Source of the DNA: Candidatus Eisenbacteria bacterium
GTDB taxonomy: Bacteria; Eisenbacteria; RBG-16-71-46
Assembly: GCA_020847735.1 (NCBI GenBank)
Contig: JADLBL010000012.1
Span: 1 to 64,000, forward strand
Reading direction: 5' to 3'
Length of the DNA: 64,000 bases
Made by a program: the position numbers and the translations under genes. The number at the start of each line of letters is the position of its first letter. Position 1 is the stretch's first letter. The notes under the pieces are model-generated. The model did no database searches. It had not been told where the DNA came from and saw only the letters and a program-made list of their open reading frames with translations. Shown here piece by piece: positions 54,386 through 64,000 of the stretch.

Positions 54386-56827
54386 ATGAGCAATCGCTAT
54401 CCATTTTCGGAAGTCGAGCCCCGCTGGCAGCGGTACTGGGTCGAGAACAAGACCTTCCGCGCCGTGGAGGATCCCGCCCGCGAGAAGTTCTACTGCATCG
54501 ACATGTTTCCGTACCCCTCGGGCGCGGGGCTGCACGTCGGACATCTCGAGGGCTACACGGCGACCGACATCCTGTGCCGGATGAAGCGCATGCAGGGCTT
54601 CAGTGTCCTGCACTGCACCGGCTGGGACGCCTTCGGGCTGCCCGCCGAGCAATACGCGGTCAAGACCGGCGTGCACCCGGCGATCACGACGCGCCAGAAC
54701 ATCGACAACTTCCGCAAGCAGATGCGTCGGGCCGGCCTGTCCCACGACTGGGACCGCGAAGTGGACACGACGGACCCGGACTACTACCGCTGGACGCAGT
54801 GGATCTTTCTCAAGCTGTACGAGCGCGGACTCGCCTACGTGGCGGAGGTCCCGGTCAACTGGTGCCCCGAGCTCGGCACCGTGCTCGCGAACGAGGAGGT
54901 CGTGGACGGCCGCAGCGAGGTCGGCGGCTTCGAGGTGGTCCGCCGGCCGATGCGGCAATGGGTCCTGAAGATCACCGAGTACGCCGACCGGCTGCTGGAC
55001 GACCTGAAGCTCGTGGACTGGCCGGCGAGCACGCTCGAGATGCAGAAGAACTGGATCGGCCGCTCGATCGGCGCCGAGGTGGATTTCCCGATCGACGGCG
55101 CCGCCGGCAGCCTGCGCATCTTCACGACCCGGCCGGACACGCTGTTCGGCGCGACCTACATGGTGCTCGCGCCCGAGCACCCGCTCGTGGATGCCGTGAC
55201 GACGCCGGACCGCCGCGCGGCGGTCCAGGCCTACCGCGCGGCGGCCGCGCACAAGAGCGACCTCGCGCGCCAGGAGGAGAAGGACAAGTCGGGAGAGTTC
55301 ACCGGCGGTCACGCGGTGAATCCGGTCAACGGCGAGAAGCTGCCCGTGTGGATCGCGGACTACGTCCTGATGGGCTACGGGACCGGCGCCATCATGGCCG
55401 TGCCCGCCCACGACGAGCGCGACTGGGAGTTCGCGCGCGCGTTCGGACTGCCCATTCGCGAGGTGGTCGCCGGCGGGGACGTCGGGCAGGCGGCCTACTG
55501 CGACCACGAGTCCGGCACGGCCGTGAACTCCACGACCCCCGACGGCTCCTTCTCGATCGACGGGCTGGCGCCCGAGGCGGCGCGGCGCAAGATCACCGCC
55601 TGGCTGGAAGCGCGAGGCGTCGGGCGCAGGGCGGTCAACTACAAGCTCCGGGACTGGCTGTTCTCACGCCAGCGCTACTGGGGCGAACCGTTTCCGATCG
55701 TCTGGGTGGACGGGCAGCACCGGCCGCTGCCGGAACAGCAGCTGCCCGTTCGACTGCCCGAGCTCAAGGATTTCAAGCCGTCCGGTACGGGGGAGAGCCC
55801 GCTCGCGAACGCGACCGACTGGCTCGCGACGACCGACCCGGCCAGCGGCCGGCCGGCCCGGCGCGAGACGAACACCATGCCGCAGTGGGCGGGCTCGTGC
55901 TGGTACTACCTGCGCTTCCTCGACCCGGGGAACCGCGACGCCCTGGTGGACCCGGCGAAGGAGAAGTACTGGATGCCGGTGGACCTGTACGTCGGTGGGG
56001 CGGAGCACGCCGTGCTGCACCTGTTGTACGCGCGCTTCTGGCACAAGGTCCTGTTCGACATCGGCGTCGTGAGCACGCCCGAGCCGTTCATGAAGCTGGT
56101 GCACCAGGGCACGATCCTCGGCGAGGACAACCGCAAGATGTCGAAGAGCTGGGGGAACGTCGTCAGCCCCGACGACATGATCGAGCAGTACGGCGCCGAC
56201 GCGCTGCGCATCTACGAAATGTTCATGGGCCCGCTGGAGGCCATGAAGCCGTGGAGCTCGAAGAGCGTCGAGGGCATCACCCGGTTCCTGGACCGCGTCT
56301 GGCGGCTGTACCTGAACGAGGACGGCTCGCTCACGCTGACGGACGATGCGCCGCCCGAGGCGGCGTTGCGAACGCTTCACCGGACGATCCGCAAGGTCGG
56401 CGACGACGTCGCGGCGCTCAAGTTCAACACGGCGATCGCGCAGATGATGGTGTTCGTCAACGAGGTCAACCCGCTCGGCACGCGGCCGCGGGCGCTGCTC
56501 GAACCGTTCCTCAAGCTGATTTCCCCGTTCGCGCCTCACCTGGGTGAGGAACTCTGGTCGCGGCTCGGGCATCCGGGCTCGATCGCCTACGAGCCGTGGC
56601 CGGCCCACGACCCGGCCCTGTGCGTCGAGGAAACGGTCACGGTCGCCATCCAGGTGAACGGCAGACTGCGGGCGACGCTCGAACTGCCGCGAGGATCGGC
56701 GCAGGATGCCGTTCAGGCCGCCGCGCTGGCCGACGAGCGCATCCGGCGGTACGTCGAGGGAGCGACGGTCCGCAAGATCATCCACGTGCCGGACAAGCTT
56801 CTCAACGTCGTCGTCGCGGCGGTCTGA
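54386..56827 (+). CDS. leuS: Leucine-tRNA ligase
   Basis: A class I synthetase of 813 residues. The HIGH motif is HVGH in [25 protein letters not shown] is intact in [16 protein letters not shown], and the CP1 editing domain shows [20 protein letters not shown] and [34 protein letters not shown] and [11 protein letters not shown] are further LeuRS blocks. The C-terminal domain ends [17 protein letters not shown]. It is somewhat shorter than E. coli LeuRS (860), mainly in small insertions. Confidence 0.97.
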   Translation: MSNRYPFSEVEPRWQRYWVENKTFRAVEDPAREKFYCIDMFPYPSGAGLHVGHLEGYTATDILCRMKRMQGFSVLHCTGWDAFGLPAEQYAVKTGVHPAITTRQNIDNFRKQMRRAGLSHDWDREVDTTDPDYYRWTQWIFLKLYERGLAYVAEVPVNWCPELGTVLANEEVVDGRSEVGGFEVVRRPMRQWVLKITEYADRLLDDLKLVDWPASTLEMQKNWIGRSIGAEVDFPIDGAAGSLRIFTTRPDTLFGATYMVLAPEHPLVDAVTTPDRRAAVQAYRAAAAHKSDLARQEEKDKSGEFTGGHAVNPVNGEKLPVWIADYVLMGYGTGAIMAVPAHDERDWEFARAFGLPIREVVAGGDVGQAAYCDHESGTAVNSTTPDGSFSIDGLAPEAARRKITAWLEARGVGRRAVNYKLRDWLFSRQRYWGEPFPIVWVDGQHRPLPEQQLPVRLPELKDFKPSGTGESPLANATDWLATTDPASGRPARRETNTMPQWAGSCWYYLRFLDPGNRDALVDPAKEKYWMPVDLYVGGAEHAVLHLLYARFWHKVLFDIGVVSTPEPFMKLVHQGTILGEDNRKMSKSWGNVVSPDDMIEQYGADALRIYEMFMGPLEAMKPWSSKSVEGITRFLDRVWRLYLNEDGSLTLTDDAPPEAALRTLHRTIRKVGDDVAALKFNTAIAQMMVFVNEVNPLGTRPRALLEPFLKLISPFAPHLGEELWSRLGHPGSIAYEPWPAHDPALCVEETVTVAIQVNGRLRATLELPRGSAQDAVQAAALADERIRRYVEGATVRKIIHVPDKLLNVVVAAV

Positions 56828-56930
56828 GGAATCCACGGGGAGCGCCCGGTTCGCGGTCTGGACACACGAGGCGGACCCGCGTTGACCCGCACGGCGCTGG
56901 CCCGGCGGGGAAGGCCGGCGTCGCGCCCGC

Positions 56931-56992
56931 CCGGGTTCGAACCCGGAACGGCGACCGATTTCCATCCGTAGCGTTACATAATATCTCTTATG
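56931..56992. other. T-arm-like palindrome followed by an AT-rich inverted repeat
   Basis: CCGGGTTCGAACCCGG (56931-56946) is a perfect palindrome identical in form to a tRNA T-arm. About 30 nt later is the most AT-rich stretch in the region (about 56974-56991), containing CATAA and TTATG (56977-56981, 56988-56992) inverted around six bases; CATAAT can serve as a -10 for the radical SAM gene. No D-arm or anticodon arm was found on either strand, so no complete tRNA is called. The rest of 56828-57074 shows nothing else. Confidence 0.4.
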
Positions 56993-57074
56993 CGACATGG
57001 ACGACTCGGCCCCCTCGAATGGTCTCGCGACTGCCCACTTGTGCAGGTGCCTGCCCTGCGGTATCCCTGCCTTC

Positions 57075-57980
57075 ATGTCGCGCCCCGAATACCGCGAGGA
57101 GCCCTGCCGCTCGGCCCTGAACCCGGTTCGCGGAATGCCGTTCGAGTGGTCTCTGAACCCGTACATGGGCTGCGCCCACCGCTGCACCTTCTGCTACGTG
57201 CGCGCCTTCGAACGGCGCGCCGAGCGTCCCTCGGACTCGCGCTACGGCACCTCGATCCGCGTGAAGGTCAACGTCGCCGAAGTGCTCAGGCGCGAACTCT
57301 CGCGTCGTTCGTGGCAGCGCGGGTTCGTCGCCGTCGGCGCCGCCACCGATCCGTATCAACCGGCCGAGGGGCGCTATCGGCTGACGCGCGAGTGCCTGGT
57401 CGCCCTCGCCGGGGCCGCGACCCCGTTCGGGATCCTGACACGCGGCCCGCTCGTCGTTCGCGACCTCGACGTGCTCGCGACGGCCGCGGCGCGGGCGAAG
57501 GTCAGCGTGCAGATCTCGCTGCCGACCCTCGAGGATCGCGTCGCGCAACTGACCGAACCGGGCGCGCCGCCGCCGCGACAGCGGCTCCGGGCGGTTCGGG
57601 CGCTGGCCGACGCCGGAATTCGCGTCGGGATCGCGATGGCTCCGATCATCCCGGGGCTCTCGGATTCCCCGGCGGTCATCGCCGAGGTGGTCCGGGCGGC
57701 TCGCGACGCGGGCGCCGAGAAGATCTGGACGAACCTCCTCTACCTGCGCCCCGGCACCCGGGAACACTTCCTCGCGGAGCTGGACCGGACCTGGCCCGAG
57801 GTGCGCGTCGCTCTGGAAAACGACTTTCGAGGGAGGGCGCACCTCGAGCGGTCCCGGATCAAGGCCCTTGGCGACCAGGTGGCGACACTGGTGCGCGGCG
57901 TGGCCCGGCGCGAGCCCGCCCGGCCGGCCATCGAGCCCGAGCCTCCCGTGCTGGCGCGCCAGCTCGGCCTCGGCCTGTGA
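57075..57980 (+). CDS. Radical SAM protein, SplB/Rv2578c-like
   Basis: The 301-residue protein has the radical SAM cluster motif CAHRCTFC in SLNPYMGCAHRCTFCYVR, with the family lead YREEPCRSALNPVRGMPFEW. Further segments GAATDPYQPAEGRYRLTREC and VSVQISLPTLEDRVAQL are typical of the Rv2578c/spore-photoproduct-lyase-related group, whose substrates are mostly unknown. The ATG at 57075 (MSRPEYREEP) gives the usual family N-terminus; an ATG at 56997 is also in frame but adds an uncharacteristic stretch containing CRCLPC. Confidence 0.85.
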   Translation: MSRPEYREEPCRSALNPVRGMPFEWSLNPYMGCAHRCTFCYVRAFERRAERPSDSRYGTSIRVKVNVAEVLRRELSRRSWQRGFVAVGAATDPYQPAEGRYRLTRECLVALAGAATPFGILTRGPLVVRDLDVLATAAARAKVSVQISLPTLEDRVAQLTEPGAPPPRQRLRAVRALADAGIRVGIAMAPIIPGLSDSPAVIAEVVRAARDAGAEKIWTNLLYLRPGTREHFLAELDRTWPEVRVALENDFRGRAHLERSRIKALGDQVATLVRGVARREPARPAIEPEPPVLARQLGLGL

Positions 57981-58000
57981 CGGCCGCGGTTTTCCTGCCC

Positions 58001-58031
58001 GACGCGCCCTCACCCGGGACGGGCGCGCGTC
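58001..58031 (+). terminator. Hairpin after the radical SAM gene
   Basis: GACGCGCCC at 58001-58009 pairs with GGGCGCGCGTC at 58021-58031 (two-base bulge), 20 nt after the stop. No T-run. Confidence 0.45.
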
Positions 58032-58055
58032 TCCGGCCGATTCGATGACAAGCCG

Positions 58056-58086
58056 CTGACTTACCCCCACACGACTCGGCTAGACT
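58056..58086 (+). promoter_or_regulatory. Promoter of the RND efflux operon
   Basis: CTGACT at 58056-58061, a 19-nt spacer and TAGACT at 58081-58086. The -10 is good, the -35 moderate. No operator or adjacent repressor gene was seen. Confidence 0.5.
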
Positions 58087-58160
58087 GGCGCATACGTCGC
58101 GAACCGTTCGTGGCGCTCCGGCCCAGGCTCGCAGGGCTTCCACCCCACGGTCCCCCCCCG

Positions 58161-59294
58161 ATGATCGAACCGCCACGACGCATCCCGCCCACCCCCGTCC
58201 GCGGCATCCTCGCCTGCCTGCTGCTTCTCGCGCTCGCGCTGACCGCCGGTTGCGGAGCCGGGCGCAAGACCGGCCGCCCGCGGGTTCCGGTCACCGTCGC
58301 GGTCGCGGTCCAACAGGATGTTCCCTACGCGCTCATCGCCACCGGCACCGTCGAAGCCATCGAGAGCGCCCAGGTGGGTTCCAACGTCGGCGGCGTCGTC
58401 GTGCGAGTCGGCTTCCGCGAGGGCAGCGACGTGAGCCAGGGGCAGGTGCTGTTCGAACTCGACCCCCGGCCGTTCCGGGCGACCTTCGAGCAATGGCGCT
58501 CGCAACTCGCACGCGACCGCGCGCAGGCGGACGCGGCCCGTCTCGACGCGGCCCGGGCGCGACAACTGCTGGCGCAGCAGCTGACGTCGCAGGCCGACTT
58601 CGAACAGCGCAACGCCTCGGCCGAGGCGCTGGCGGCCACGGTGAGCGCCGACTCGGCCGCCATGGAGGCGGCGCGGCTCAACCTGCAATACGCCACCATT
58701 CGCGCCCCCGTCTCGGGCCGGACCGGGCGCCGGCTGGTCAACGTCGGCGACTACGTCAAGGCGGCGACGAGCGATCCGCTCGTCACCATCAACCGCGTGG
58801 AGCCCATCCGGGTCACCTTCAGCATTCCGCAGGACGCGGTGCGCGAGCTGATGCGTCACCGGCAGACCGCGTGGGTCGAGGTGCGTTCGTCCGTGAACGA
58901 CTCGACCTGGCGCCGTGGCCGCCTCGCGTTCGTGGACAACGCCGTGGATCCGCAGACGGGAACGCTCCTGCTCAAGGGCGAGTTCGAAAATCGCCGCGGC
59001 CAGCTCATTCCCGGCCAGTTCGTGGACACCCGCCTCGTGCTGTACACCGACGCGAAGGCGCTGGTCGTCCCCGAGCCGGCCGTCACCATTGGCCAGCAGG
59101 GCCCCTACGTTTACGTCGTGAACCCCGACTCGACGGTCTCGATCCGCCCGGTGACCGCCCGGCGCACGGTGGACGAGCAGACGATCCTCGAAGACGGCCT
59201 CAAGCCGGGCGAGCTCGTCGTGACCGACGGCCAGCTTCGTCTTTCGCCCGGCGCCCGCGTCGTCGTCCGCGCTCCGGTGCGGGCACGCCCATGA
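58161..59294 (+). CDS. RND efflux periplasmic adaptor (membrane fusion lipoprotein)
   Basis: The 377-residue protein has a lipoprotein signal with lipobox LTAGC (Cys 31). The lipoyl halves (GTVEAIESAQVGSNVGGVVV and YATIRAPVSGRTGRRLVNVGDYV) flank an alpha-hairpin coiled coil (about 115-195), followed by beta-barrel and membrane-proximal domains (VVPEPAVTIGQQGPYVYVV). It bridges the inner-membrane pump and an outer-membrane channel, as AcrA/MdtA do. No ribosome site precedes the ATG; GTG 58110 is an in-frame alternative. It overlaps the pump gene (ATGA). Confidence 0.9.
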   Translation: MIEPPRRIPPTPVRGILACLLLLALALTAGCGAGRKTGRPRVPVTVAVAVQQDVPYALIATGTVEAIESAQVGSNVGGVVVRVGFREGSDVSQGQVLFELDPRPFRATFEQWRSQLARDRAQADAARLDAARARQLLAQQLTSQADFEQRNASAEALAATVSADSAAMEAARLNLQYATIRAPVSGRTGRRLVNVGDYVKAATSDPLVTINRVEPIRVTFSIPQDAVRELMRHRQTAWVEVRSSVNDSTWRRGRLAFVDNAVDPQTGTLLLKGEFENRRGQLIPGQFVDTRLVLYTDAKALVVPEPAVTIGQQGPYVYVVNPDSTVSIRPVTARRTVDEQTILEDGLKPGELVVTDGQLRLSPGARVVVRAPVRARP

Positions 59295-62200
59295 ACCTCT
59301 CCGCGCTGTTCATCCGGCGTCCGGTGATGACGGCGCTGCTCACCTTCGGCCTCGTCTTCTTCGGTGCGATCGCCTACACGCACCTGCCGGTCAGCGACCT
59401 GCCGAACGTGGACTATCCGTCCATCTCCGTCTCGGCCAGCCTGCCGGGCGCGAGCCCCGAGACGATGGCCTCGGCCGTCGCGACTCCGCTCGAGAAGCAG
59501 TTCGCCACGATCGCCGGCCTCGACGTGATGACGTCCACGAGCGGACAGGGTTCGACCAGCATCACGCTGACCTTCACGCTCGGCCGCAACATCGACGCCG
59601 CCGCGCAGGACGTTCAGGCGGCGATCGCCAAGACGCTGCGCTCGCTGCCGTCGGGGATCCTCCCGCCCTCGTACCAGAAGGTGAACCCGGCCGACCGCCC
59701 GGTCATGTTCCTGGCGCTGACTTCCCCGCTGCTGCCGCTCTCGAAGCTCAACGAATACGCCGAGGACTTCCTCGCGCAGCGCATCTCGATGGTGCAGGGA
59801 GTCGCCCAGGTCCAGATCTACGGATCGCAGAAGTACGCGGTCCGGGTGCGGCTCGATCCGCAGGCGCTGTCCGCGCGCGGCATCCCGATCCGGGCCGTCT
59901 CGGACGCGATCGCGCGGTCGAACGTCAATCTGCCGACCGGCATCCTGTGGGGACCGAACAAGACCGCGACCGTCCAGGCCTCGGGTGAGCTGACCAACGC
60001 GAAGGCGTTTGGCGACATCGTCGTCGCCTACCGCAATGGGGCGCCCGTGCGCCTGCGGGATCTCGGCGACGTCCTCGACGACGTGCAGAACAACCGCGTC
60101 GCCAGCTGGTACAAGGGCCAGCGCGCCATCGCGCTCGCGATCCAGCGTCAGCCGGGGACGAACACCGTCCAGGTCACGCGCGGCGTCAAGGCGCTGCTCG
60201 CCGAGCTTGAACCGCAACTGCCGGCCGCGGTCGAAGTCCACGCGCTCAACGATCGCTCGCTCTCCATCCAGCACTCCGTCACCGACGTCCAGTTCACCCT
60301 GCTCCTGACGCTCGTGCTCGTCGTGCTGGTCATCTTCCTGTTCCTGCGCAACCTTCCGGCGACGGCGATCCCCAGCGTGGCCCTGCCGCTGTCCGTCATC
60401 GGCACCTTCACGGTCATGTACCTGTGCGGGTTCAGCCTCGACAACCTGTCGCTGATGGCGCTCACGCTCTCGGTCGGCTTCGTGGTGGACGACGCCATCG
60501 TCATGCTCGAGAACATCCACCGGCACATGGAAATGGGTAAGCCGCCGCTGCAGGCGGCGCTCGACGGCTCCCGCGAGATCGGCTTCACCATCGTCTCCAT
60601 GACGGTCTCGCTCGTCGCGGTGTTCATTCCCGTGCTCTTCATGGGCGGACTTCTGGGTCGGCTCTTCCACGAGTTCGCCATCACCATCAGCACCGCCATC
60701 CTCGTCTCCGGCGTCGTCTCGCTCACGCTCACGCCGATGCTGTGCGAACGCTTCCTGCGCACCGAGCACCGGCAGGAGCACGGGCGCGTCTACAACGCGA
60801 TCGAACAGGGTTACGAGCGCACGCTGGCTTTCTATCGCCGGACGCTCCTGTGGGTGATGGAACACCGGCGCGCCACGATGCTGTTCACGCTCGCGATTCT
60901 CATCGGCACGATCGGACTCTTCCGGATCGTCCCGAAAGGCTTCGTGCCGAGCGAGGACACCGGCCAGCTCTTCGCGACGACGGAGATGGACCAGGGAACG
61001 TCGTTCGAAGCCATGGCGGCGCACCAGCAGCAGATCGCGGCGATCATCGCGAAGGATCCCAACGTCAGCGACTTCATGTCGTCCGTCGGCGCCGGCGGCC
61101 CCAACTCGTCGTCCAACCAGGGCCGCATCTTCATGAACCTGAAGGACCGCTCCCAGCGCTCGCTCTCCGCGGACGAAGTCATCCACGAGCTGCAGCCCAA
61201 GCTCGCGCAGGTGCAGGGCATCCGGGTCTTCCTCAGCAATCCGCCGGCGATCAACGTCGGCGGACGGCTCTCGAAGAGCCAGTACCAGTTCACCCTGCAG
61301 TCCACCGACATCGCCGCGCTCTACGAGGCCTCCGAGGATCTGCTCGCGAAGCTGCAGACGCTCCCCGGCCTGCAGGACGTGACCAGCGACCTGCAGATCC
61401 GCAACCCGCAGGTGAACGTCAACATCGATCGCGACCGGGCGGCGGCGCTGGGGGTCAGCGCGCAATCCATCGAGCAGGCGCTCTACGACGCCTATGGCTC
61501 CCGCCAGGTCTCGACGATCTTCACGCCGACCAACCAGTACTGGGTGATCCTCGAGCTGCAACCCGAGCACCAGCGAGACGTCTCCGCGCTTCAGAAGCTG
61601 TACGTGGCGTCGGACGCCGGCTCGCTCGTTCCGCTCGGCGCCGTGGCGACGCTGACGCCCACGCTCGGCCCCCTGAGCGTCAACCACGCCGGGCAGATTC
61701 CGGCGGTGACACTTTCGTTCAACCTGAAGCCCGGCGTGTCGCTGGGCGAGGCCGTGGACGAGGTCCAGCGAAGCGCGCGCGCCACGCTCCCCTCGACCAT
61801 CTCGACGAACTTCGCCGGCACCGCCCAGGTGTTCCAGGACAGCCAGCGCGGGCTCGCCTGGCTGTTGCTGCTCGCCGTGCTCGTCATCTACCTCGTGCTC
61901 GGCGTGCTCTACGAGAGCTTCATCCATCCGCTGACGATTCTCTCGGGCCTGCCGTTCGCGGGGTTCGGCGCGCTGCTCACGCTCTGGATCTTCCGCACCG
62001 AGCTCAGCATCTACGCGTTCGTGGGCGTGATCATGCTCATCGGCCTCGTCAAGAAGAACGCGATCATGATGATCGACTTCGCGCTGGACGCCGAGCGCAA
62101 CGAGGGCAGGCCCGCCCGCGAGGCGATCGTCGAGGCGTGCCTCATCCGGTTCCGCCCCATCATGATGACGACCCTCGCCGCGCTGATGGGCACCCTGCCG

Positions 62201-62410
62201 ATCGCCATCGGCTTCGGCGCGGGCGCCGAATCCAGGCGGCCGCTGGGCCTGGCCGTGGTCGGTGGGCTCGCGTTCTCGCAGGTCGTGACGCTCTACGTGA
62301 CGCCGGTCATCTACACCTATCTCGACGCCTTCCAGCAGTGGCTGACCCATCGCCGCGCTTCGCGGACCCGCGTCGGGGCCGCGGGTCCGGCGAAACCCGA
62401 GGTCGGCTAG
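59291..62410 (+). CDS. RND multidrug efflux pump (MdtB/MdtC-type)
   Basis: The 1039-residue transporter has 12 membrane segments, with large periplasmic loops after segments 1 and 7. It starts LSALFIRRPVMTALLTFGLV; proton-relay acidic residues lie in VGFVVDDAIVMLENIHRHME, and the second-half match is IGLVKKNAIMMIDFALDAER. PRPVMFLAL-like porter strands (NPADRPVMFLALTSP) and GTNTVQVTRGVKALLAEL are typical of the MdtB/MdtC branch. It exports drugs or metabolites using the proton gradient. No outer-membrane factor gene follows. Confidence 0.94.
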   Translation: MNLSALFIRRPVMTALLTFGLVFFGAIAYTHLPVSDLPNVDYPSISVSASLPGASPETMASAVATPLEKQFATIAGLDVMTSTSGQGSTSITLTFTLGRNIDAAAQDVQAAIAKTLRSLPSGILPPSYQKVNPADRPVMFLALTSPLLPLSKLNEYAEDFLAQRISMVQGVAQVQIYGSQKYAVRVRLDPQALSARGIPIRAVSDAIARSNVNLPTGILWGPNKTATVQASGELTNAKAFGDIVVAYRNGAPVRLRDLGDVLDDVQNNRVASWYKGQRAIALAIQRQPGTNTVQVTRGVKALLAELEPQLPAAVEVHALNDRSLSIQHSVTDVQFTLLLTLVLVVLVIFLFLRNLPATAIPSVALPLSVIGTFTVMYLCGFSLDNLSLMALTLSVGFVVDDAIVMLENIHRHMEMGKPPLQAALDGSREIGFTIVSMTVSLVAVFIPVLFMGGLLGRLFHEFAITISTAILVSGVVSLTLTPMLCERFLRTEHRQEHGRVYNAIEQGYERTLAFYRRTLLWVMEHRRATMLFTLAILIGTIGLFRIVPKGFVPSEDTGQLFATTEMDQGTSFEAMAAHQQQIAAIIAKDPNVSDFMSSVGAGGPNSSSNQGRIFMNLKDRSQRSLSADEVIHELQPKLAQVQGIRVFLSNPPAINVGGRLSKSQYQFTLQSTDIAALYEASEDLLAKLQTLPGLQDVTSDLQIRNPQVNVNIDRDRAAALGVSAQSIEQALYDAYGSRQVSTIFTPTNQYWVILELQPEHQRDVSALQKLYVASDAGSLVPLGAVATLTPTLGPLSVNHAGQIPAVTLSFNLKPGVSLGEAVDEVQRSARATLPSTISTNFAGTAQVFQDSQRGLAWLLLLAVLVIYLVLGVLYESFIHPLTILSGLPFAGFGALLTLWIFRTELSIYAFVGVIMLIGLVKKNAIMMIDFALDAERNEGRPAREAIVEACLIRFRPIMMTTLAALMGTLPIAIGFGAGAESRRPLGLAVVGGLAFSQVVTLYVTPVIYTYLDAFQQWLTHRRASRTRVGAAGPAKPEVG

Positions 62411-62426
62411 GCGATTCCAGAATCCC

Positions 62427-62445
62427 GGCGCCCCGCTGGGGCGCC
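62427..62445. terminator. Bidirectional hairpin between the RND pump and GH57 gene
   Basis: GGCGCCCC (62427-62434) pairs perfectly with GGGGCGCC (62438-62445) around GCT, midway between two convergent stop codons. Confidence 0.55.
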
Positions 62446-62459
62446 CGTTCCGGGCACGC

Positions 62460-64000
62460 CTAGACGTTCCAGTTCATCGCTTCCCAGTCCGCACCCGGCA
62501 GCACGACGCGCAGCGGCTGGCCCGGAGGAAGCGAGTCGAGCCGCTCGCCGCCCCTGCGAAGATGGATGAACAGTTCGAGTGATTGCCCAGCCGAAACTCC
62601 GAGCACGGCGAACGGCAGGGCCAGCTCGAGGATCTCCTCGAGCGCGGCCTCACCCGCGGGCGGCGCAGCCTCCGGCCCGCCCGTGCCGAAACGCCACCGG
62701 CCCACGCGCAGGATGCCGACGTCGAGTTGAAGCGGTGCGGGCGAGAGCACCTCGATCTCCGCCGAAACCTCGCCCCCGGGTGCGCCTCCGCCGGAGAAGT
62801 CCACGCGCAGGTAGAGCCGCTCGGAGTCGAAGCCGAAATGCAGGCGGGTGGCGAGCGGGGCGCTGACACGATGCATCGAGCCGCCGCCCGCCAGATCCCA
62901 CGAACCGGCGCCGTGCCACTCGTAGAAGCGCGTGAGGTGGCCGTCGATCACCGGCCGCACGAGCCCGGTCGGCTCGAGGCGCCCGGCCGCGACCGGCAGG
63001 CGGTTCGCGATCGGGCGCAGCAGGACGTTCGGAACTGGCAGTCCGGCGTGCTCATGCGCCGCCTGAAGATGAGCACGGAAGAGGCTGTCGAACAACGCCT
63101 TGTCCGCCGTGTAATTGTCTTCGCCAAACCACCAGAACCAGTCCGACCCCTCGGCCGCGCCAAGCGACTCCCAGGCGACCGGGTGCGAATCCCGGGTGCG
63201 CCCCTCTCTCACCAGCGCGGCGCGAGAGAGCGCCAGCAGTTCCCAGGCCCGGTTCTTCTCCGGGTGCCCGGCCCAGATATGGAAGTCGGCGTCGATCCAC
63301 GAGCCCGAGTGCAGGAACGCGAGCCTTCCGGGCTCGGGTCCGTCCGCGAGCACCTCCGACGGCGTGCGCGTGCGGATGTCGTCCGCCTCCGCGAGCGCCG
63401 CGTACAGCGCCTCGAGGAACGGCCGGCCATCCTCCGCGTAGTGCTCCCAGCAGTTCTCGCCGTCGAGGATGACGCTGACGACGGGACGGCCGTCCCGTCC
63501 GGCCGCCCGGTGGGCCTCGCCGATCCCCCGAAGGCGCCTCAGGAAGTCTTCGGTCGCCTCCGCGGCATCCCACGTGCTGTAAACGAAGCCGATACGGTCC
63601 GAGAGCTCGTGATCGCGGAAGAAGAGCGCCAGCTCCCCCGCCGGCGTCGGCAGGATCCACGGCCGGTAGAGCGACTCCCTTCCCGGGACGGCGTCCTTCA
63701 CCGATCGCCAGAGCACGAGTTCGTCGGTGGCCGCCCAGCGAACGCCGGCGGCCACGAGGATCTCGGCCGCTTCCGGGCTGACCCCGCCTTCCGAGGGCCA
63801 CATGCCGGTGGGCCGTGCGCCGAACGAGCGCGCCGCGAGATCGAGCCCTCGCTCGACCTGCCAGCGTGCGTCCTCGGGCGCCGCGAACTCCCGGGTCGGC
63901 AGCGGCAGGTCCGGGCGCGAGCGCTTCGCCGTCCGCACGTCCACGAGCAGGGGCAGGATCGGGTGGAAGGCCGGCGAACACGTCAACTCGACCTGGCCCC
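62460..64000 (-). CDS. GH57-family glycoside hydrolase (N-terminus beyond the window)
   Basis: About 513 codons are visible and the frame stays open through the right edge, where the conserved QVELTCSPAFHPILPLL appears. Other GH57 blocks are FGARPTGMWPSEGGVSPEA (including the usual Trp-Pro-Ser-Glu) and VVSVILDGENCWEHYAEDG, whose Asp and Glu lie near the family's catalytic region. The C-terminal part (about the last 130 residues) is a beta-rich domain (LYLRVDFSGGG) as in amylopullulanase-like members. GH57 enzymes act on alpha-glucans; the substrate here is unproven. A TTG at 63986 is not a credible start because conserved residues precede it. Confidence 0.85.
   Translation of the reverse strand, partial: GQVELTCSPAFHPILPLLVDVRTAKRSRPDLPLPTREFAAPEDARWQVERGLDLAARSFGARPTGMWPSEGGVSPEAAEILVAAGVRWAATDELVLWRSVKDAVPGRESLYRPWILPTPAGELALFFRDHELSDRIGFVYSTWDAAEATEDFLRRLRGIGEAHRAAGRDGRPVVSVILDGENCWEHYAEDGRPFLEALYAALAEADDIRTRTPSEVLADGPEPGRLAFLHSGSWIDADFHIWAGHPEKNRAWELLALSRAALVREGRTRDSHPVAWESLGAAEGSDWFWWFGEDNYTADKALFDSLFRAHLQAAHEHAGLPVPNVLLRPIANRLPVAAGRLEPTGLVRPVIDGHLTRFYEWHGAGSWDLAGGGSMHRVSAPLATRLHFGFDSERLYLRVDFSGGGAPGGEVSAEIEVLSPAPLQLDVGILRVGRWRFGTGGPEAAPPAGEAALEEILELALPFAVLGVSAGQSLELFIHLRRGGERLDSLPPGQPLRVVLPGADWEAMNWNV

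Noticed and set aside
56880-56970. Possible tRNA around the T-arm-like palindrome
   Set aside because: No acceptor, D-arm or anticodon arm could be paired on either strand.

Overview
The window is a high-GC (about 70%) chromosomal segment of a diderm bacterium. Evidence for an outer membrane: an LptE-like lipoprotein, a beta-barrel protein, an RND efflux pair and a WbpB/D/E-type sugar cassette. Secreted beta-propeller proteins (BNR, Kelch, HAF repeats) carrying C-terminal tails of the form PNP...D(V/L)SGRRVR, a lamin-tail protein, very dense packing and stop/start overlaps resemble genomes of the Candidatus Eisenbacteria / FCB type. That placement is inference. There is no phage, insertion sequence, CRISPR array or plasmid signature; this is core chromosome.

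Layout. 1-9.3 kb: lamin-tail secreted protein (cut by the edge), APC permease, large BNR propeller protein, small unknown protein, chorismate synthase (aroC), HAF-repeat protein. 9.3-13.2 kb: DAHP synthase behind what looks like a classical attenuator with an aromatic-rich leader peptide, a glycosidase-like lipoprotein and a GT39-like membrane protein. 13.3-28.1 kb: a dense housekeeping block of tRNA-Val, thrS (no TGS domain), a beta-barrel gene, infC-rpmI-rplT-pheS-pheT with a leader terminator and a probable AUU start for infC, a ZapB-like coiled coil, zapA, a 6S RNA candidate, rny, a YmdB-FolD fusion, xseA, xseB and a polyprenyl synthase. 28.2-30.7 kb: convergent Kelch protein. 30.8-42.3 kb: DUF212 membrane protein, dxs, nadK, recN, then trpE-G-D-[RDD protein]-C-F-B, with trpA missing. 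42.3-46.2 kb: nitronate monooxygenase-like gene, tRNA-Arg(CCG), a UbiE/MenG methyltransferase with a membrane tail, and a diguanylate cyclase preceded by a sigma-54-type promoter. 46.2-54.2 kb: WbpB/WbpD/WbpE cassette, sensor kinase plus NtrC-type regulator, lptE, holA. 54.3-64 kb: leuS, radical SAM protein, RND periplasmic adaptor and pump, and a GH57 glycosidase cut by the right edge.

Working together. aroF, aroC and trpEGDCFB cover the first and last steps of chorismate synthesis and most of tryptophan synthesis; dxs and the polyprenyl synthase feed isoprenoids and the quinone methylated by UbiE/MenG. infC/rpmI/rplT, pheST, thrS, leuS and two tRNAs serve translation. The Wbp cassette, LptE and the two-component system concern the cell surface. 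Many genes are coupled by overlaps (ATGA, GTGA, TTGA, TGATG). Recognisable promoters share a TTGAC-like -35, an unusually constant 18-19 nt spacer and a -10 of the form TAnnnT.

All calls are by eye from the sequence; no database search was run. Start codons are inferred from family length, Shine-Dalgarno matches and overlaps, and are flagged where doubtful.
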